NCBI GenBank assembly: GCA_035765415.1
Contig: DASTXR010000047.1
Location: 1-64,000 of the forward strand
Direction: 5' to 3'
Origin: CADEED01 sp035765415
Lineage (GTDB): Bacteria > Pseudomonadota > Gammaproteobacteria > Steroidobacterales > Steroidobacteraceae
Length of the DNA stretch: 64,000 nt
Positions 52,552 to 61,618 of this stretch are shown in pieces (position 1 is the stretch's first letter; each line of letters opens with the position of its first letter). Below the pieces are notes generated by a model. That model was given only the letters and a program-made list of their open reading frames with translations, ran no database searches and was not told the origin of the DNA. The position numbers and the translations under genes are program-made.

Positions 52552-53352
52552 ATGCCGGTCGATCGTCGAGACTCCCCCGCTGCCCTCGAAGGTGGCGCCA
52601 GTTACCCGTCCCTGCGCGGCCGCAGCGTTTTCATTACGGGCGGTGGATCGGGTATTGGAGGATGTCTGACCGAGGCGTTTGCGAGGCAAGGGTCGCTGGT
52701 GGCGTTCGTGGACTATGCCGAAGCCCCTTCCCTGGAACTGGTATCGCGCCTCGAAAAGGCAGGATTGGCCAGGCCCTGGTATCGCAAGACCGACGTCACC
52801 GATGTGCGCGCGCTGCAAGCCGCCATCCATGACGCCGCCAAGGCGCTCGGCGACTTCCACGTACTCATTAATAACGTCGCCAGCGACGACCGGCATTCAC
52901 TCATGGAAGTGACCCCGGAGTACTACGACGCGCGCATCGCCGTGAACCAGCGGCCGGCGTTCTTCGCCATCCAGGCGGTGGTGCCCGGCATGAAGAAGAT
53001 GGGCGGCGGTTCCATCATCAACTTCGGCAGCAATTCATACGGCGCCAAGGGCCGCAACATGCCCGTCTACACCACGGCGAAATCGTCGGTCATCGGGCTC
53101 ACGCGAGGCTTGGCCGCGGAACTCGGCGAGCACCGCATCCGCGTCAACGTGATCACGCCCGGCTGGATCATGACGCAGCGTCAGATCGAGAAATGGCTCA
53201 CGCCCGAAGGTGAGCTCGAGATCAAGCGCAACCAGGTGCTGCCTGACAAGGTGCGGCCCGAAGACGTGGCGCCGATGGCGTTGTTCCTCGCCTCGGATGA
53301 AGCGCGCGCGTGTTCCGCGCAGGAATACATCGTCGACGCGGGGTGGTTGTGA
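52552..53352 (+). CDS. SDR sugar dehydrogenase (L-arabinose/D-xylose 1-dehydrogenase-like)
   Basis: 266 residues, NAD(P)-binding TGGGSGIGG, acidic residue after strand 2 (FVDYAEA, favouring NAD), LINNVASDDRH in place of NNAG, and catalytic YTTAK with upstream Ser (GSNSYGAKG). The sequence resembles SDRs of non-phosphorylating pentose pathways. It is the first gene of an operon with AraD1, ABC transporter and mutarotase. A separate lactonase gene is missing here; lactone may hydrolyse spontaneously or be handled elsewhere. Confidence 0.85.
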   Translation: MPVDRRDSPAALEGGASYPSLRGRSVFITGGGSGIGGCLTEAFARQGSLVAFVDYAEAPSLELVSRLEKAGLARPWYRKTDVTDVRALQAAIHDAAKALGDFHVLINNVASDDRHSLMEVTPEYYDARIAVNQRPAFFAIQAVVPGMKKMGGGSIINFGSNSYGAKGRNMPVYTTAKSSVIGLTRGLAAELGEHRIRVNVITPGWIMTQRQIEKWLTPEGELEIKRNQVLPDKVRPEDVAPMALFLASDEARACSAQEYIVDAGWL

Positions 53353-54335
53353 GGCTTCTGCAGTTCAGCGACGGCGGGCACACGCGTGTCGCGCGCATCG
53401 ACGCCAGCGGCGCGGTGTTGCCGCTGACGCGTTTCGAGACCACCTGGCAACTTGCGCGTGCGGCCATCAGTGAGCGGCGCACGCTCGAACAGCTCGCGGG
53501 CGCCGAGGCGGTGGGCGCCGCGGTCTCCTACGACGATCTGCTGCGCGAAGGACGGCTGCTGCCGCCGCTCACGCACCCGGATCCGGGACACTGCCTGGTG
53601 AGCGGCACCGGGCTCACACATCTCGGCAGCGCGGCCGCGCGCGATGCGATGCATGCGATAAAAAACGACGACCTCACCGACTCCATGAAAATGTTCAAGG
53701 CGGGCGTGGAAGGCGGCAAGCCGAAGAGCAGCAAACCCGGCGCGCAACCGGAATGGTTCTACAAGGGCAACGGCCGCAACGTGGTGGGCTGCGGCTCGCC
53801 GCTGTCGTCACCCGACTTCGCGGACGACCACGGCGAAGAGCCGGAGATCGTCGGCCTGTACGTCATCGACGACAACCGGCGCCCTCGCCGCCTGGGTTTC
53901 GCCATCGGCAACGAGTTCTCCGACCACGTGACCGAGCGCCGCAACTATCTACTGCTGGCGCACTCCAAGCTGCGCCAGTGCGGCGTCGGCCCGATGCTGA
54001 ACACCGGCACGCTGCAGGCGAACCTGGAAGGCACCAGCCGTATCCGCCGCGACGGCGCCGTGTTGTGGCAGAAGACCTTCCTCACCGGCGAAGCGAACAT
54101 GTGCCACACGTTCGCCAATCTCGAATATCACCATTTCAAGTACAAGCAACATCGCGTTCCCGGCGACGTGCACCTGCACTTCTTCGGCACCGCGACCGTC
54201 AGCTGCGCCGATGGCATCGTCGTGCAGGCCGGCGATGAATTCGAGATCGACCTGCCGGCGCTCGGCGCGCCGCTGACCAACAAGCTGCTGATCGAGCCGG
54301 GCGGCCTCGCGCTGCATGACACCGCGGCTTTATGA
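53349..54335 (+). CDS. araD1: AraD1-type fumarylacetoacetate hydrolase-family protein
   Basis: 328 residues from GTG 53349, which overlaps the SDR stop (GTGA). FAH-fold domain with metal-site segments (VGLYVIDDNRRPRRLGFAIGNEFSDH over two stretches) and GTATVSCADGIVVQAGDEFEIDLPALG. The group (SEED AraD1) is tied to oxidative L-arabinose and related pathways, acting after the IlvD-family step on 2-keto-3-deoxypentonate. It is not the tyrosine-pathway fumarylacetoacetase. Exact reaction (dehydratase or aldolase) not settled from sequence. Confidence 0.82.
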   Translation: MRLLQFSDGGHTRVARIDASGAVLPLTRFETTWQLARAAISERRTLEQLAGAEAVGAAVSYDDLLREGRLLPPLTHPDPGHCLVSGTGLTHLGSAAARDAMHAIKNDDLTDSMKMFKAGVEGGKPKSSKPGAQPEWFYKGNGRNVVGCGSPLSSPDFADDHGEEPEIVGLYVIDDNRRPRRLGFAIGNEFSDHVTERRNYLLLAHSKLRQCGVGPMLNTGTLQANLEGTSRIRRDGAVLWQKTFLTGEANMCHTFANLEYHHFKYKQHRVPGDVHLHFFGTATVSCADGIVVQAGDEFEIDLPALGAPLTNKLLIEPGGLALHDTAAL

Positions 54336-54355
54336 AGTGTCGCCAGGGGGAATCG

Positions 54356-55318
54356 ATGACGCTCACGCGACGACTGGTAATGCTCGCGGTCGCCGCGGGC
54401 GCGCTCGCGGTTTCGGGTTGCACGCGCGAGCAGCCGGACAATCGCATCGTCCTCGGCTTCAGCCAGATCGGCGCCGAGAGTGAATGGCGCACGGCGAACA
54501 CCGAATCGATCAAGTCCGCCGCCATGACCAGCAACATCGACCTGCGTTTCGCCGACGCGCAGCAGAAACAGGAAAACCAGATCAAGGCGCTGCGCAGCTT
54601 CATCGCGCAGAAGGTGGACGTCATCGCGTTTTCACCGGTGGTGGCCACGGGCTGGGACAACGTGCTCATGGAAGCCCGCGCCGCCGGCATTCCCGTGATC
54701 CTCACCGATCGCGCCGTGACCAGCGACCCGTCGCTGTATGTCGGTTTCCTCGGCTCGGACTTCGTCGAGGAAGGCCGCAAGGCGGCACGCTGGGTCACCG
54801 GGAAATTCAAGGACACGCCGGGCGACGTGAACATCGTCGAACTGCAGGGCACCGTGGGCTCGGCGCCTGCCAACGATCGCAAGAAGGGATTCGAGGAAAT
54901 CATCGCCGCCGACCCGCGCTTCAGGATCATCCGCTCGCAGACCGGAGATTTCACGCGCACCAGGGGCAAGGAGGCGATGGAAGCCATCCTGAAGTCCGAA
55001 TCGCGCAAGATCCACGTGCTCTACGCGCACAACGACGACATGGCCATCGGCGCGATCCAGGCGATCGAGGAAGCCGGCCTCAAGCCAGGCTCGGAAATTC
55101 TCATCGTGTCCATCGACGCAGTGAAAGGCGCGTTCGAAGCGATGATCGCAGGCAAGCTGAACGCCACCATCGAATGCAATCCGCTGCTGGGTCCGCAGCT
55201 CATGACCTCGGTCACCGAAGTGGTGTCGGGCCGGCCCATCCCGAAGCGCATCGTCGTCGAGGAAACCATGTTCACGATGGAAACGGCGAAGCAATACATC
55301 CAGTCGCGCAAGTATTGA
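54356..55318 (+). CDS. Sugar ABC transporter substrate-binding lipoprotein, YtfQ-like
   Basis: 320 residues from ATG 54356 (AGGGGG upstream). Lipobox LAVSGC predicts a lipid-anchored protein, unlike the soluble E. coli YtfQ. Periplasmic-binding fold: IVLGFSQIGAESEWRTANTESI, KQENQIKALRSFIAQKVDVIAFSPVV, ILTDRAV, HVLYAHNDDMAIGAIQAIEEAG, and ATIECNPLLGPQ. In E. coli YtfQ binds galactofuranose; in Shewanella the orthologous AraU group binds L-arabinose. Context favours a pentose or furanose. Confidence 0.9.
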   Translation: MTLTRRLVMLAVAAGALAVSGCTREQPDNRIVLGFSQIGAESEWRTANTESIKSAAMTSNIDLRFADAQQKQENQIKALRSFIAQKVDVIAFSPVVATGWDNVLMEARAAGIPVILTDRAVTSDPSLYVGFLGSDFVEEGRKAARWVTGKFKDTPGDVNIVELQGTVGSAPANDRKKGFEEIIAADPRFRIIRSQTGDFTRTRGKEAMEAILKSESRKIHVLYAHNDDMAIGAIQAIEEAGLKPGSEILIVSIDAVKGAFEAMIAGKLNATIECNPLLGPQLMTSVTEVVSGRPIPKRIVVEETMFTMETAKQYIQSRKY

Positions 55319-55328
55319 CCCGCATGCG

Positions 55329-56855
55329 ATGAATGACCCAGCGATCGTACTTCGGGCGCGCGACATCTCCCGCGCCTTTCCGGGCGTACAGGCCCTGTCC
55401 GGCGCCGGGCTCACGTTGCGCGCGGGCGAAGTCCATGCGCTCATGGGACAGAACGGCGCCGGCAAGTCCACGCTGATCAAGGTACTGACCGGCGTCTACG
55501 CGCCCGATGCCGGCAGCATCGAACTACTCGGCAGGCCGGTCGCGCCCGAATCGCCGATTCACGCGCAGCAGCTCGGCATCAGCGCCGTGCACCAGGAAAG
55601 CCACCTGCTCCCCAATCTCTCGGTGGCCGAGAACATCTGCGCCGGCAGGTACCCGCGCCGCGCGTGGACGCGCGGCGGCGGCATCGACTGGCGCGAAACG
55701 GAGCGGCGCGCGGCTGAGTTGTTAGCCAGCCTCGGCATCAGGCTCGACGTCACCCAGCTTGCCGGCGGCCTGCCCGCCGCCCTGCAACAGCTTGCGACCG
55801 TGGCGCGGGCCGTGGCCACCGACGCGCGCGTGCTGATCCTCGACGAACCGACCTCGAGCCTCGATGCCGACGAAGTGCAGGCATTGTTCGCGCTCATCCG
55901 CCGCCTGCGCGACAAGGGCGTCGCCATTCTTTTCGTCACGCATTTCCTCGACCAGGTGTACGAGATCTGCGATCGCATGACCGTGCTGCGTAATGGCAGG
56001 TTCATCGGCGAATACGCCTGCGCAAGCCTCGATTCACACGGGCTGGTGGCCGCGATGGTCGGCCGCGAGGTGGCGGCGACGCCGGCCGTGGAACACGTCG
56101 CGCAGGAACGCGAACAGGCCGCGCGCCCGCCCGTGCTCGCCGCACGGAATCTCTCGCGCCGCGGCCAGCTCAAGCCGCTCGACATCGAGCTCAAGCCCGG
56201 TGAAGTGCTGGGCCTCGCCGGGTTGTTAGGCTCGGGGCGCACCGAGCTCGCGCGCCTGTTGTTTGCGCTCGACGCGCGCGATACGGGCGACATCAGCGTG
56301 GATGGCCAGCCGGCGAAGCTCGACAATCCCGCGGACGCGCTGCGCCTCGGGCTCGGGTTCTGCCCGGAAGACCGCAAGCACAGCGGCATCGTCGCCGACC
56401 TGTCGGTGCGCGAGAACATCGCGCTGGCGCTGCAGGCGCGCATGGGTCTCAGGAAATTCCTCGGCCTCGCCGAACAACGGCAGATCGCCGAAAAGCTGGT
56501 GGCGGCGCTGGGCGTGAAGACCGCGAGCATCGAAACACCGATCGGCCAGCTCTCCGGCGGCAACCAGCAGAAGGCCATCATCGCGCGCTGGCTGGCCACG
56601 CATCCGCGCGTGCTGATACTCGACGAGCCCACGCGCGGCATCGACGTCGCCGCAAAACAGGAATTGATGAACGAGATTCTGGAGCTCGCGCGCGGCGGCA
56701 CGGCCGTGTTGTTCATCTCCGCGGAAATCGACGAAGTGGTCCGCGTCGCCGATCGCATCATGGTGCTGCGCGACCGCGCCAAGGCGGGCGAGCTGCCGGG
56801 CGGCGCCAACGAGGACGCGGTCTATTCGCTGATCGCCGCGAGCCAAAAGGCATGA
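55329..56855 (+). CDS. Sugar ABC transporter ATPase, YtfR-like (two domains)
   Basis: 508 residues, tandem ATPase of the carbohydrate uptake CUT2 class. Domain 1: Walker A GQNGAGKSTLIKVLTG, signature region LAGGLPAALQQLATVARA, Walker B VLILDEPTSSLD. Domain 2: the degenerate Walker A GLLGSGRTELARLL usual for CUT2, signature LSGGNQQKAIIARWLA, and VLILDEPTRGID. Domain 1 lacks the strict LSGG, also common in this class. It overlaps the permease gene by 4 bases. Confidence 0.94.
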   Translation: MNDPAIVLRARDISRAFPGVQALSGAGLTLRAGEVHALMGQNGAGKSTLIKVLTGVYAPDAGSIELLGRPVAPESPIHAQQLGISAVHQESHLLPNLSVAENICAGRYPRRAWTRGGGIDWRETERRAAELLASLGIRLDVTQLAGGLPAALQQLATVARAVATDARVLILDEPTSSLDADEVQALFALIRRLRDKGVAILFVTHFLDQVYEICDRMTVLRNGRFIGEYACASLDSHGLVAAMVGREVAATPAVEHVAQEREQAARPPVLAARNLSRRGQLKPLDIELKPGEVLGLAGLLGSGRTELARLLFALDARDTGDISVDGQPAKLDNPADALRLGLGFCPEDRKHSGIVADLSVRENIALALQARMGLRKFLGLAEQRQIAEKLVAALGVKTASIETPIGQLSGGNQQKAIIARWLATHPRVLILDEPTRGIDVAAKQELMNEILELARGGTAVLFISAEIDEVVRVADRIMVLRDRAKAGELPGGANEDAVYSLIAASQKA

Positions 56856-57889
56856 AGCGCTTTCTGGGCCACGCACTCTTCTGGCCCGCCATGGCGCTGG
56901 CGCTGCTGCTCGTGGCCAGCGCCCTCTTCAATCCTTCGTTCGTCACGCTCACGTGGCGCGACGGGCACCTGTACGGCAGCGTCATCGACATCCTGAACCG
57001 CGCCGCGCCGCTCATCGTCGTGTCGCTGGGCATGACGCTGGTGATCGCGGTGCGCGGCCTCGACATCTCGGTGGGCGCGGTGGTGGCCATCTCGGCCGCG
57101 GTGGTGGCGCTCATGATCGGCGGCGGCTTCAGCGCCACCGGCGAAGTACACAGCGACAACCCGTTGTGGCTGGCGCTGGCCGCGGCGCTCGGCGTCGCCG
57201 CGGCATGCGGGCTGTGGAACGGGTTGTTAGTCGTGAAGGCCGGGATGCAGCCCATCGTCGCCACGCTCATCCTCATGGTGGCCGGCCGCGGGATTGCGCA
57301 GCTGCTCACCGGCGGGCAGATCATCACGGTCTACTACCCGCCGTTCTTCACGCTGGGCAATGGCTTCCTGCTGGGCCTGCCCGTGGCGTTGTGGATCGCG
57401 GGCCTGCTGTGGGCAGCGTTGCACCTGGTGCTGTCGCGCACCGCGCTCGGGCTTTTCGTGCGCTCCATCGGCGGCAACCCCGAAGCGGCCCGTGTCGCCG
57501 GCGTACGTTCCTCGGCCATCACGCTGTGCGTGTACACGTTTTGCGGCCTGGCCGCGGGAGTTGCCGGGCTCATCGTGAGCTCCAACGTGAAGAGCGCCGA
57601 TGCCAACAATGCCGGCCAGCTGCTCGAGCTCGACGCCATCCTCGCGGTGACGCTGGGCGGCACGGCGCTCACCGGTGGCCGGTTCACGCTGGCTGGCACG
57701 GTGATCGGCGCGCTGATCATTCAAACGCTCACGTCGATGATCTACTCGCTCGGCGTGCCGCCGGAAGTGAACCTGGTGGTGAAGGCAGCGCTGGTGTTCG
57801 CCGTGATGCTGCTGCAATCGGCGGAGTTCCGCGGGCTCGTGGCGCGCATGGTGCGTGCGGACAAGTCCCTCGATGGGACGAGACGATGA
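56852..57889 (+). CDS. Sugar ABC transporter permease, YtfT-like
   Basis: 345 residues with about ten hydrophobic segments. BPD_transp_2 signatures are VVSLGMTLVIAVRGLDISVGAVVAISA and the EAA-like region EAARVAGVRSSAITLCVYTFCGLAAGVAG, with AILAVTLGGTALTGGRFTLAGT near the end. It is one half of the membrane channel with the YjfF-like protein. ATG overlaps both the ATPase stop and, at its own end, the next permease start (ATGA). Confidence 0.93.
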   Translation: MKRFLGHALFWPAMALALLLVASALFNPSFVTLTWRDGHLYGSVIDILNRAAPLIVVSLGMTLVIAVRGLDISVGAVVAISAAVVALMIGGGFSATGEVHSDNPLWLALAAALGVAAACGLWNGLLVVKAGMQPIVATLILMVAGRGIAQLLTGGQIITVYYPPFFTLGNGFLLGLPVALWIAGLLWAALHLVLSRTALGLFVRSIGGNPEAARVAGVRSSAITLCVYTFCGLAAGVAGLIVSSNVKSADANNAGQLLELDAILAVTLGGTALTGGRFTLAGTVIGALIIQTLTSMIYSLGVPPEVNLVVKAALVFAVMLLQSAEFRGLVARMVRADKSLDGTRR

Positions 57890-58842
57890 ACCGCCGCCTT
57901 CTGCCACTCACGGTCACCATCGTGCTGTTCGTCGCGATGGCAGCTTTTGGCGCCATTCGCTTCGACGGGTTCCTCACGTTGCAGGTGTTCCTGAACCTCA
58001 TCATCGACAACGCATTCCTGTGCATCGTCGCCGTGGGCATGACCTTCGTCATCCTCTCGGGCGGCATCGACCTGTCGGTGGGCGCGGTCATCGCGCTCAC
58101 GAGCATGGTCTCCGCCACGCTGCTCAACGCCGGCTGGAATCCGTTCGCGGCCATGGCCGTCGTGCTGGTGCTGGGCGCGGCCTTCGGCGCGTTGCAGGGC
58201 TTCCTGATCCAACGCTTCAACCTCGCGCCGTTCCTGGTGACGCTGGCCGGCATGTTCCTGGCGCGCGGCTGCTGCTATCTCATCAGCACGGAATCCATTC
58301 CGATCGACGATGCCACCTACGTGGCGATCGCCCAGGCGCGCATCCCGCTGGGGTTCAATGCTTCGCTCACGATCGGCGGGCTGATCGCGTTGCTGGTGGT
58401 CGCGGCGGCGATGCGCATCGCGCACGCGAGCGAGTTCGGCCGCACCGTGTACGCCATCGGCGGCGGCGAGACCTCCGCGCGGCTCATGGGGCTGTCGGTC
58501 GATTCCACCAAGATCGGCGTCTATCTACTGAGCGGCGCATGCGCGTCGCTCGGCGGTATCGTCATGACTTTCTACATGCTCTCGGGCTACAGCCTGCACG
58601 CCGTGGGCCTCGAGCTCGACGCGATCGCCGCCGTGGTCATCGGCGGCACGCTGCTGGCCGGCGGCGTGGGCTACGTAGCCGGCACGTTGTTCGGCGTGCT
58701 GATTCTCGGCATCATCCAGACCCTCATCGCGTTTGACGGGACTCTGAGTTCATGGTGGACCCGCATCGTCGTCGGAGCCTTGCTGTTGCTCTTCTGCCTG
58801 TTGCAGCGGCTTTTCGAGGGGCGCGCGCCGAAGAGCCCATGA
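57886..58842 (+). CDS. Sugar ABC transporter permease, YjfF-like
   Basis: 318 residues. The second permease has VAVGMTFVILSGGIDLSVGAVIALTS and AIAAVVIGGTLLAGGVGYVAGTLFG. ATG 57886 overlaps the YtfT-like stop; the longer open frame to 56953 is a shadow inside that gene. Two distinct permeases with one tandem ATPase is the YtfQRT-YjfF arrangement. Its TGA overlaps the mutarotase start. Confidence 0.93.
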   Translation: MNRRLLPLTVTIVLFVAMAAFGAIRFDGFLTLQVFLNLIIDNAFLCIVAVGMTFVILSGGIDLSVGAVIALTSMVSATLLNAGWNPFAAMAVVLVLGAAFGALQGFLIQRFNLAPFLVTLAGMFLARGCCYLISTESIPIDDATYVAIAQARIPLGFNASLTIGGLIALLVVAAAMRIAHASEFGRTVYAIGGGETSARLMGLSVDSTKIGVYLLSGACASLGGIVMTFYMLSGYSLHAVGLELDAIAAVVIGGTLLAGGVGYVAGTLFGVLILGIIQTLIAFDGTLSSWWTRIVVGALLLLFCLLQRLFEGRAPKSP

Positions 58843-59870
58843 TGAAGCCATGGAGGCTCCCCGATGGTCGGCTCGTCGACCGATTCACGTTGGGCGGAAA
58901 GGACGGGCTCCAGGCCGAAGTCCTCGCGCTCGGCGGCATCCTGCGCAGCCTTACGCTGCCCCCGACGGAAAAGAGCGGCGGCAGGCGCATTCCGCTCGTG
59001 TTGTCGTTGAATCAGATGACGCAGTATCTCGCCGACACCTCCTACCTGGGCCAGCTCGTGGGCCGCTACGGCAATCGCATCGGCGGCGCCGCGTTCGAGC
59101 TCGACGGCAAGCGGTACGCCCTCACTGCCAACAATGGCGCCAACACGCTGCACGGCGGCGAAACCGGTTTCGGCAAATACCTGTGGAAGGTTCTGGGCAG
59201 CGGCGGCGGCAAGACCAGCTACGTGAAGCTCGGCCATCTCTCGCCGGCCGGCACCAACGGCTTTCCGGGGAATCTCGAGGTGACGGCGCTCATCAGCGTG
59301 TTCGAGAACACGCTGACGCTCGCGTACGAGGCCACCACCGACGCGCCGACGCCCATCAGCCTGACCTGGCATCCATATTTCGCGCTGTCCGGCGATCCGC
59401 GCACGGGCATCGACGAGCAGGTGCTCACCATTGCGGCGAGCCACTATCTACCGGTGAACAAGTCGCGCGTGACCACGGGCGAGATCGCGCCCGTGGACGG
59501 CACGCCGTTCGATTTCCGCAAGCCGAAGAGCGTGCGCGTACCGCCCGCCTCCGCGCATCCGCAGATCGCACTCGCCACCGGTTTCGACCACTGCTGGGTG
59601 CTCGACAAACCTTCTGCATCGTCGAGCGGACCGGTCGTCGCCGAGCTGTATTCGCCGGCGAGCGGCGTGCGCATGAGCGTGAAGACCAATCTGCCGGGAT
59701 TGCAGATCTATGACGCCTCTCACCTGAAGGTCGCTTATCCTGGGTTGCATGCGCTGTGCCTCGAACCGGAGAATTTTCCGAACGCGCCGAATCACGCGCA
59801 CTTTCCGAGCAGCATCCTGCGGCCCGGCGAGATCCATCGTTCGTTCATGAGCTTTTCCTTCTCGGGGTGA
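58839..59870 (+). CDS. galM: Aldose 1-epimerase (mutarotase)
   Basis: 343 residues, GalM beta-supersandwich. GQLVGRYGNRIGGAAFEL, the catalytic His in NTLHGGETGFGKYLW, the second His in SLTWHPYFAL, and the catalytic Glu in ALCLEPENFPNAPNH are all present. No signal peptide from this start. It interconverts alpha and beta anomers so that the dehydrogenase receives the right form. The start overlaps the permease stop (ATGATG allows two adjacent starts). Last gene of the sugar operon. Confidence 0.92.
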   Translation: MMKPWRLPDGRLVDRFTLGGKDGLQAEVLALGGILRSLTLPPTEKSGGRRIPLVLSLNQMTQYLADTSYLGQLVGRYGNRIGGAAFELDGKRYALTANNGANTLHGGETGFGKYLWKVLGSGGGKTSYVKLGHLSPAGTNGFPGNLEVTALISVFENTLTLAYEATTDAPTPISLTWHPYFALSGDPRTGIDEQVLTIAASHYLPVNKSRVTTGEIAPVDGTPFDFRKPKSVRVPPASAHPQIALATGFDHCWVLDKPSASSSGPVVAELYSPASGVRMSVKTNLPGLQIYDASHLKVAYPGLHALCLEPENFPNAPNHAHFPSSILRPGEIHRSFMSFSFSG

Positions 59871-59875
59871 CCCGT

Positions 59876-60229
59876 ATGAAAAACGCGCTGCTGGTGCTTT
59901 CCCTGCTTTTCGCCACGTATGACGCCGCGGCCGCCTGCGTCGAGAAACGCTCGCGCGATCCGTCGTTCATCGAGCTCGCGGTGCCGGACGATGCCATCCG
60001 TCCCGCGGGCGTCGCCGACTTCAGCTTCATCACCGATGACACCACGGTCGACGCGCTGGTCGCCAGGGTGGGTCCGCCGGATGCCTCGTCGGGCACGCGG
60101 GTCACGCGGCTCATCTGGTGTTTCGCCGACGGCACCGAGTTGTCGGTCGAAACGCCCGATCGCGTGATCATCGAGTCGGTGCGTCACAAGGGCAAAGAGA
60201 TCTTCCGGCGCGGCAAGAAAAAGCAATAA
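59876..60229 (+). CDS. Small secreted protein of unknown function
   Basis: 117 residues with a signal peptide (ALLVLSLLFATYDAAAA). The mature part, about 98 residues, has two cysteines (ACVEKR, IWCFADG), a strand-rich middle (VDALVARVGPPDASSGTRVTRLIW) recalling SmpA/BamE-like folds, and a very basic C terminus (GKEIFRRGKKK). That similarity is too weak to name. It starts 5 bp after galM and ends 1 bp before the acyltransferase start, so may belong to either unit. Confidence 0.7.
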   Translation: MKNALLVLSLLFATYDAAAACVEKRSRDPSFIELAVPDDAIRPAGVADFSFITDDTTVDALVARVGPPDASSGTRVTRLIWCFADGTELSVETPDRVIIESVRHKGKEIFRRGKKKQ

Positions 60230-60230
60230 C

Positions 60231-61130
60231 GTGAAGGCCGCCTATCTCCATCCCAGGTTCTGGCCCACGTGGCTCGGCATCGGCGCGCTGCGCATCTTCG
60301 AGCCCCTGCCGCATGCGCTGCTCTATCTACTGGGGCGCGGGCTCGGCCTGCTGGTTTTCATCTTCCCGACCTCCTTCAAGAGAATTGCCCGGCGCAACAT
60401 CGAGCTGGCGCTGCCCGACCTGGCGCCGGCCGAACGCGAGCGCATCCTGCGTGAACACTTCGCGGGCCTTGGTTGCGCGCTGTTCGAGACGGCGATGAGC
60501 TGGTGGTCGTCGAACGAGCGCATCCGGCGCATGACTCTCATGACCGGGCTCGAGAATCTCAAGGCGGCCCAGGCCACGGGTCGCGGGGTCCTGCTGCTGT
60601 CGGCGCATTTCAATTCCATCGAGATCAGTTGCCGCGCGCTCGCCGCGCGCATGCCGCTCAACGTGATGTACCGCCCCACGAAGAATCCGCTGGTAGGCGA
60701 ATTCCTGCATTCGCGGCGGGCGGTGCAGACCCAGCGCGCGATTCCGCGCGACGACGTGCGCACGCTCATCAAGGCGCTCAAGGATGGCGACGTGGTCTGG
60801 TACGCGCCGGATCAGAGCTTCCGCAAGAAGGGCGCGGAAATGGTGAAGCTGTTCGGCATCCCCGCGGCCACCAACACCGCCACCTCGCGCATCGCCGGCA
60901 TGACGAACGCCCTGGTGCTGCCCTATTTCTTCGAGCGGCTGCCCGGCGGCGGTTATCGCGGCACCATCCATCCGGCGCTCGACAACTTCCCCACCGACGA
61001 CCCGGTGGCCGACACCGAGCGATTCAACCGGATCGTCGAGGCCGAGGTGCGGCGCATGCCCGACCAGTACCTGTGGATTCATCGGCGATTCAAGGGTTTG
61101 ACGCCGGATTACCCGAAGTACTACGAGTAG
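60231..61130 (+). CDS. LpxL/HtrB-family lipid A acyltransferase
   Basis: 299 residues from GTG 60231. The lysophospholipid acyltransferase fold has the HX4E catalytic pair in LLLSAHFNSIEISCRALA (His126, Glu131), MYRPTKNPLVGEFLHSRR, and DGDVVWYAPDQSFRKKGAEMVKLFG. A hydrophobic N-terminal segment anchors it to the inner membrane. It transfers an acyl chain to Kdo2-lipid A or a related acceptor, evidence for an outer membrane with LPS. LpxL and LpxM types cannot be separated safely. Confidence 0.9.
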   Translation: MKAAYLHPRFWPTWLGIGALRIFEPLPHALLYLLGRGLGLLVFIFPTSFKRIARRNIELALPDLAPAERERILREHFAGLGCALFETAMSWWSSNERIRRMTLMTGLENLKAAQATGRGVLLLSAHFNSIEISCRALAARMPLNVMYRPTKNPLVGEFLHSRRAVQTQRAIPRDDVRTLIKALKDGDVVWYAPDQSFRKKGAEMVKLFGIPAATNTATSRIAGMTNALVLPYFFERLPGGGYRGTIHPALDNFPTDDPVADTERFNRIVEAEVRRMPDQYLWIHRRFKGLTPDYPKYYE

Positions 61131-61188
61131 GGGCAGCCCCCCTCTAAGATAGCCCCCCACTCAAATCAGCTACGCGGGGATTCGATTC

Positions 61189-61572
61189 ATGAAGCATGTT
61201 TTCAGCGCCCTCATCGTTGGCGCCGTATTCGCTGCCGCCCAGGCTCACGCCGCCTGCGACTACCCGGTCGCGCCCGGCAAGTTTCCCGATGGCAACCAGG
61301 CCACCAAGGAAGAAATGCTGGCGGCCAAGGGTCTGGTCGTGAAGTACAACTCCGATATGGACGCCTACCTCGGCTGCATCAAGACCGAGTACGACGCCTC
61401 GGTGGCGAGCCTAACTAAACCCTCCAAGGAAGAGCTGGGCAAGATGGAGAAGGCGCAGACGCAGAAGCAGGACGCGGCCCTCAAGGAAGTCACCGACGTG
61501 ACCGAGCGCTTCAACGAACAGCTGCGCGCCTGGAAAGCCAAGAACGCTCCTGCGGAGAAGAAGCCCTCCTGA
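61189..61572 (+). CDS. Small secreted alpha-helical protein of unknown function
   Basis: 127 residues. Signal peptide (SALIVGAVFAAAQAHA), then CDYPVAPGKFPDGNQATKEEM and a long charged helix or coiled coil (about 45-120, for example KPSKEELGKMEKAQTQKQDA). Two cysteines (AACDYP, YLGCIK). No domain recognised. A GGGGAT site precedes the ATG. GGGGCAGCCCCCC and GGGGGGC runs at 61131-61159 may form a weak terminator of the preceding gene. Confidence 0.72.
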   Translation: MKHVFSALIVGAVFAAAQAHAACDYPVAPGKFPDGNQATKEEMLAAKGLVVKYNSDMDAYLGCIKTEYDASVASLTKPSKEELGKMEKAQTQKQDAALKEVTDVTERFNEQLRAWKAKNAPAEKKPS

Positions 61573-61618
61573 TCCCGAGGGTATTTTCTGCACCGTGGCG
61601 GGCTCGAAGGATATGCCC

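Noticed and set aside
53349..54335. FAH-fold protein considered as the missing fumarylacetoacetase of tyrosine breakdown
   Set aside because: Sequence and position within the pentose operon fit the AraD1 group; it is far from hpd-maiA and has no link to that operon.
61131..61159. GGGGCAGCCCCCC and GGGGGGC runs considered as a fourth repeat copy
   Set aside because: Only the short G/C runs agree; the AATGGGGACA and GCAAAAGGGG blocks are absent.
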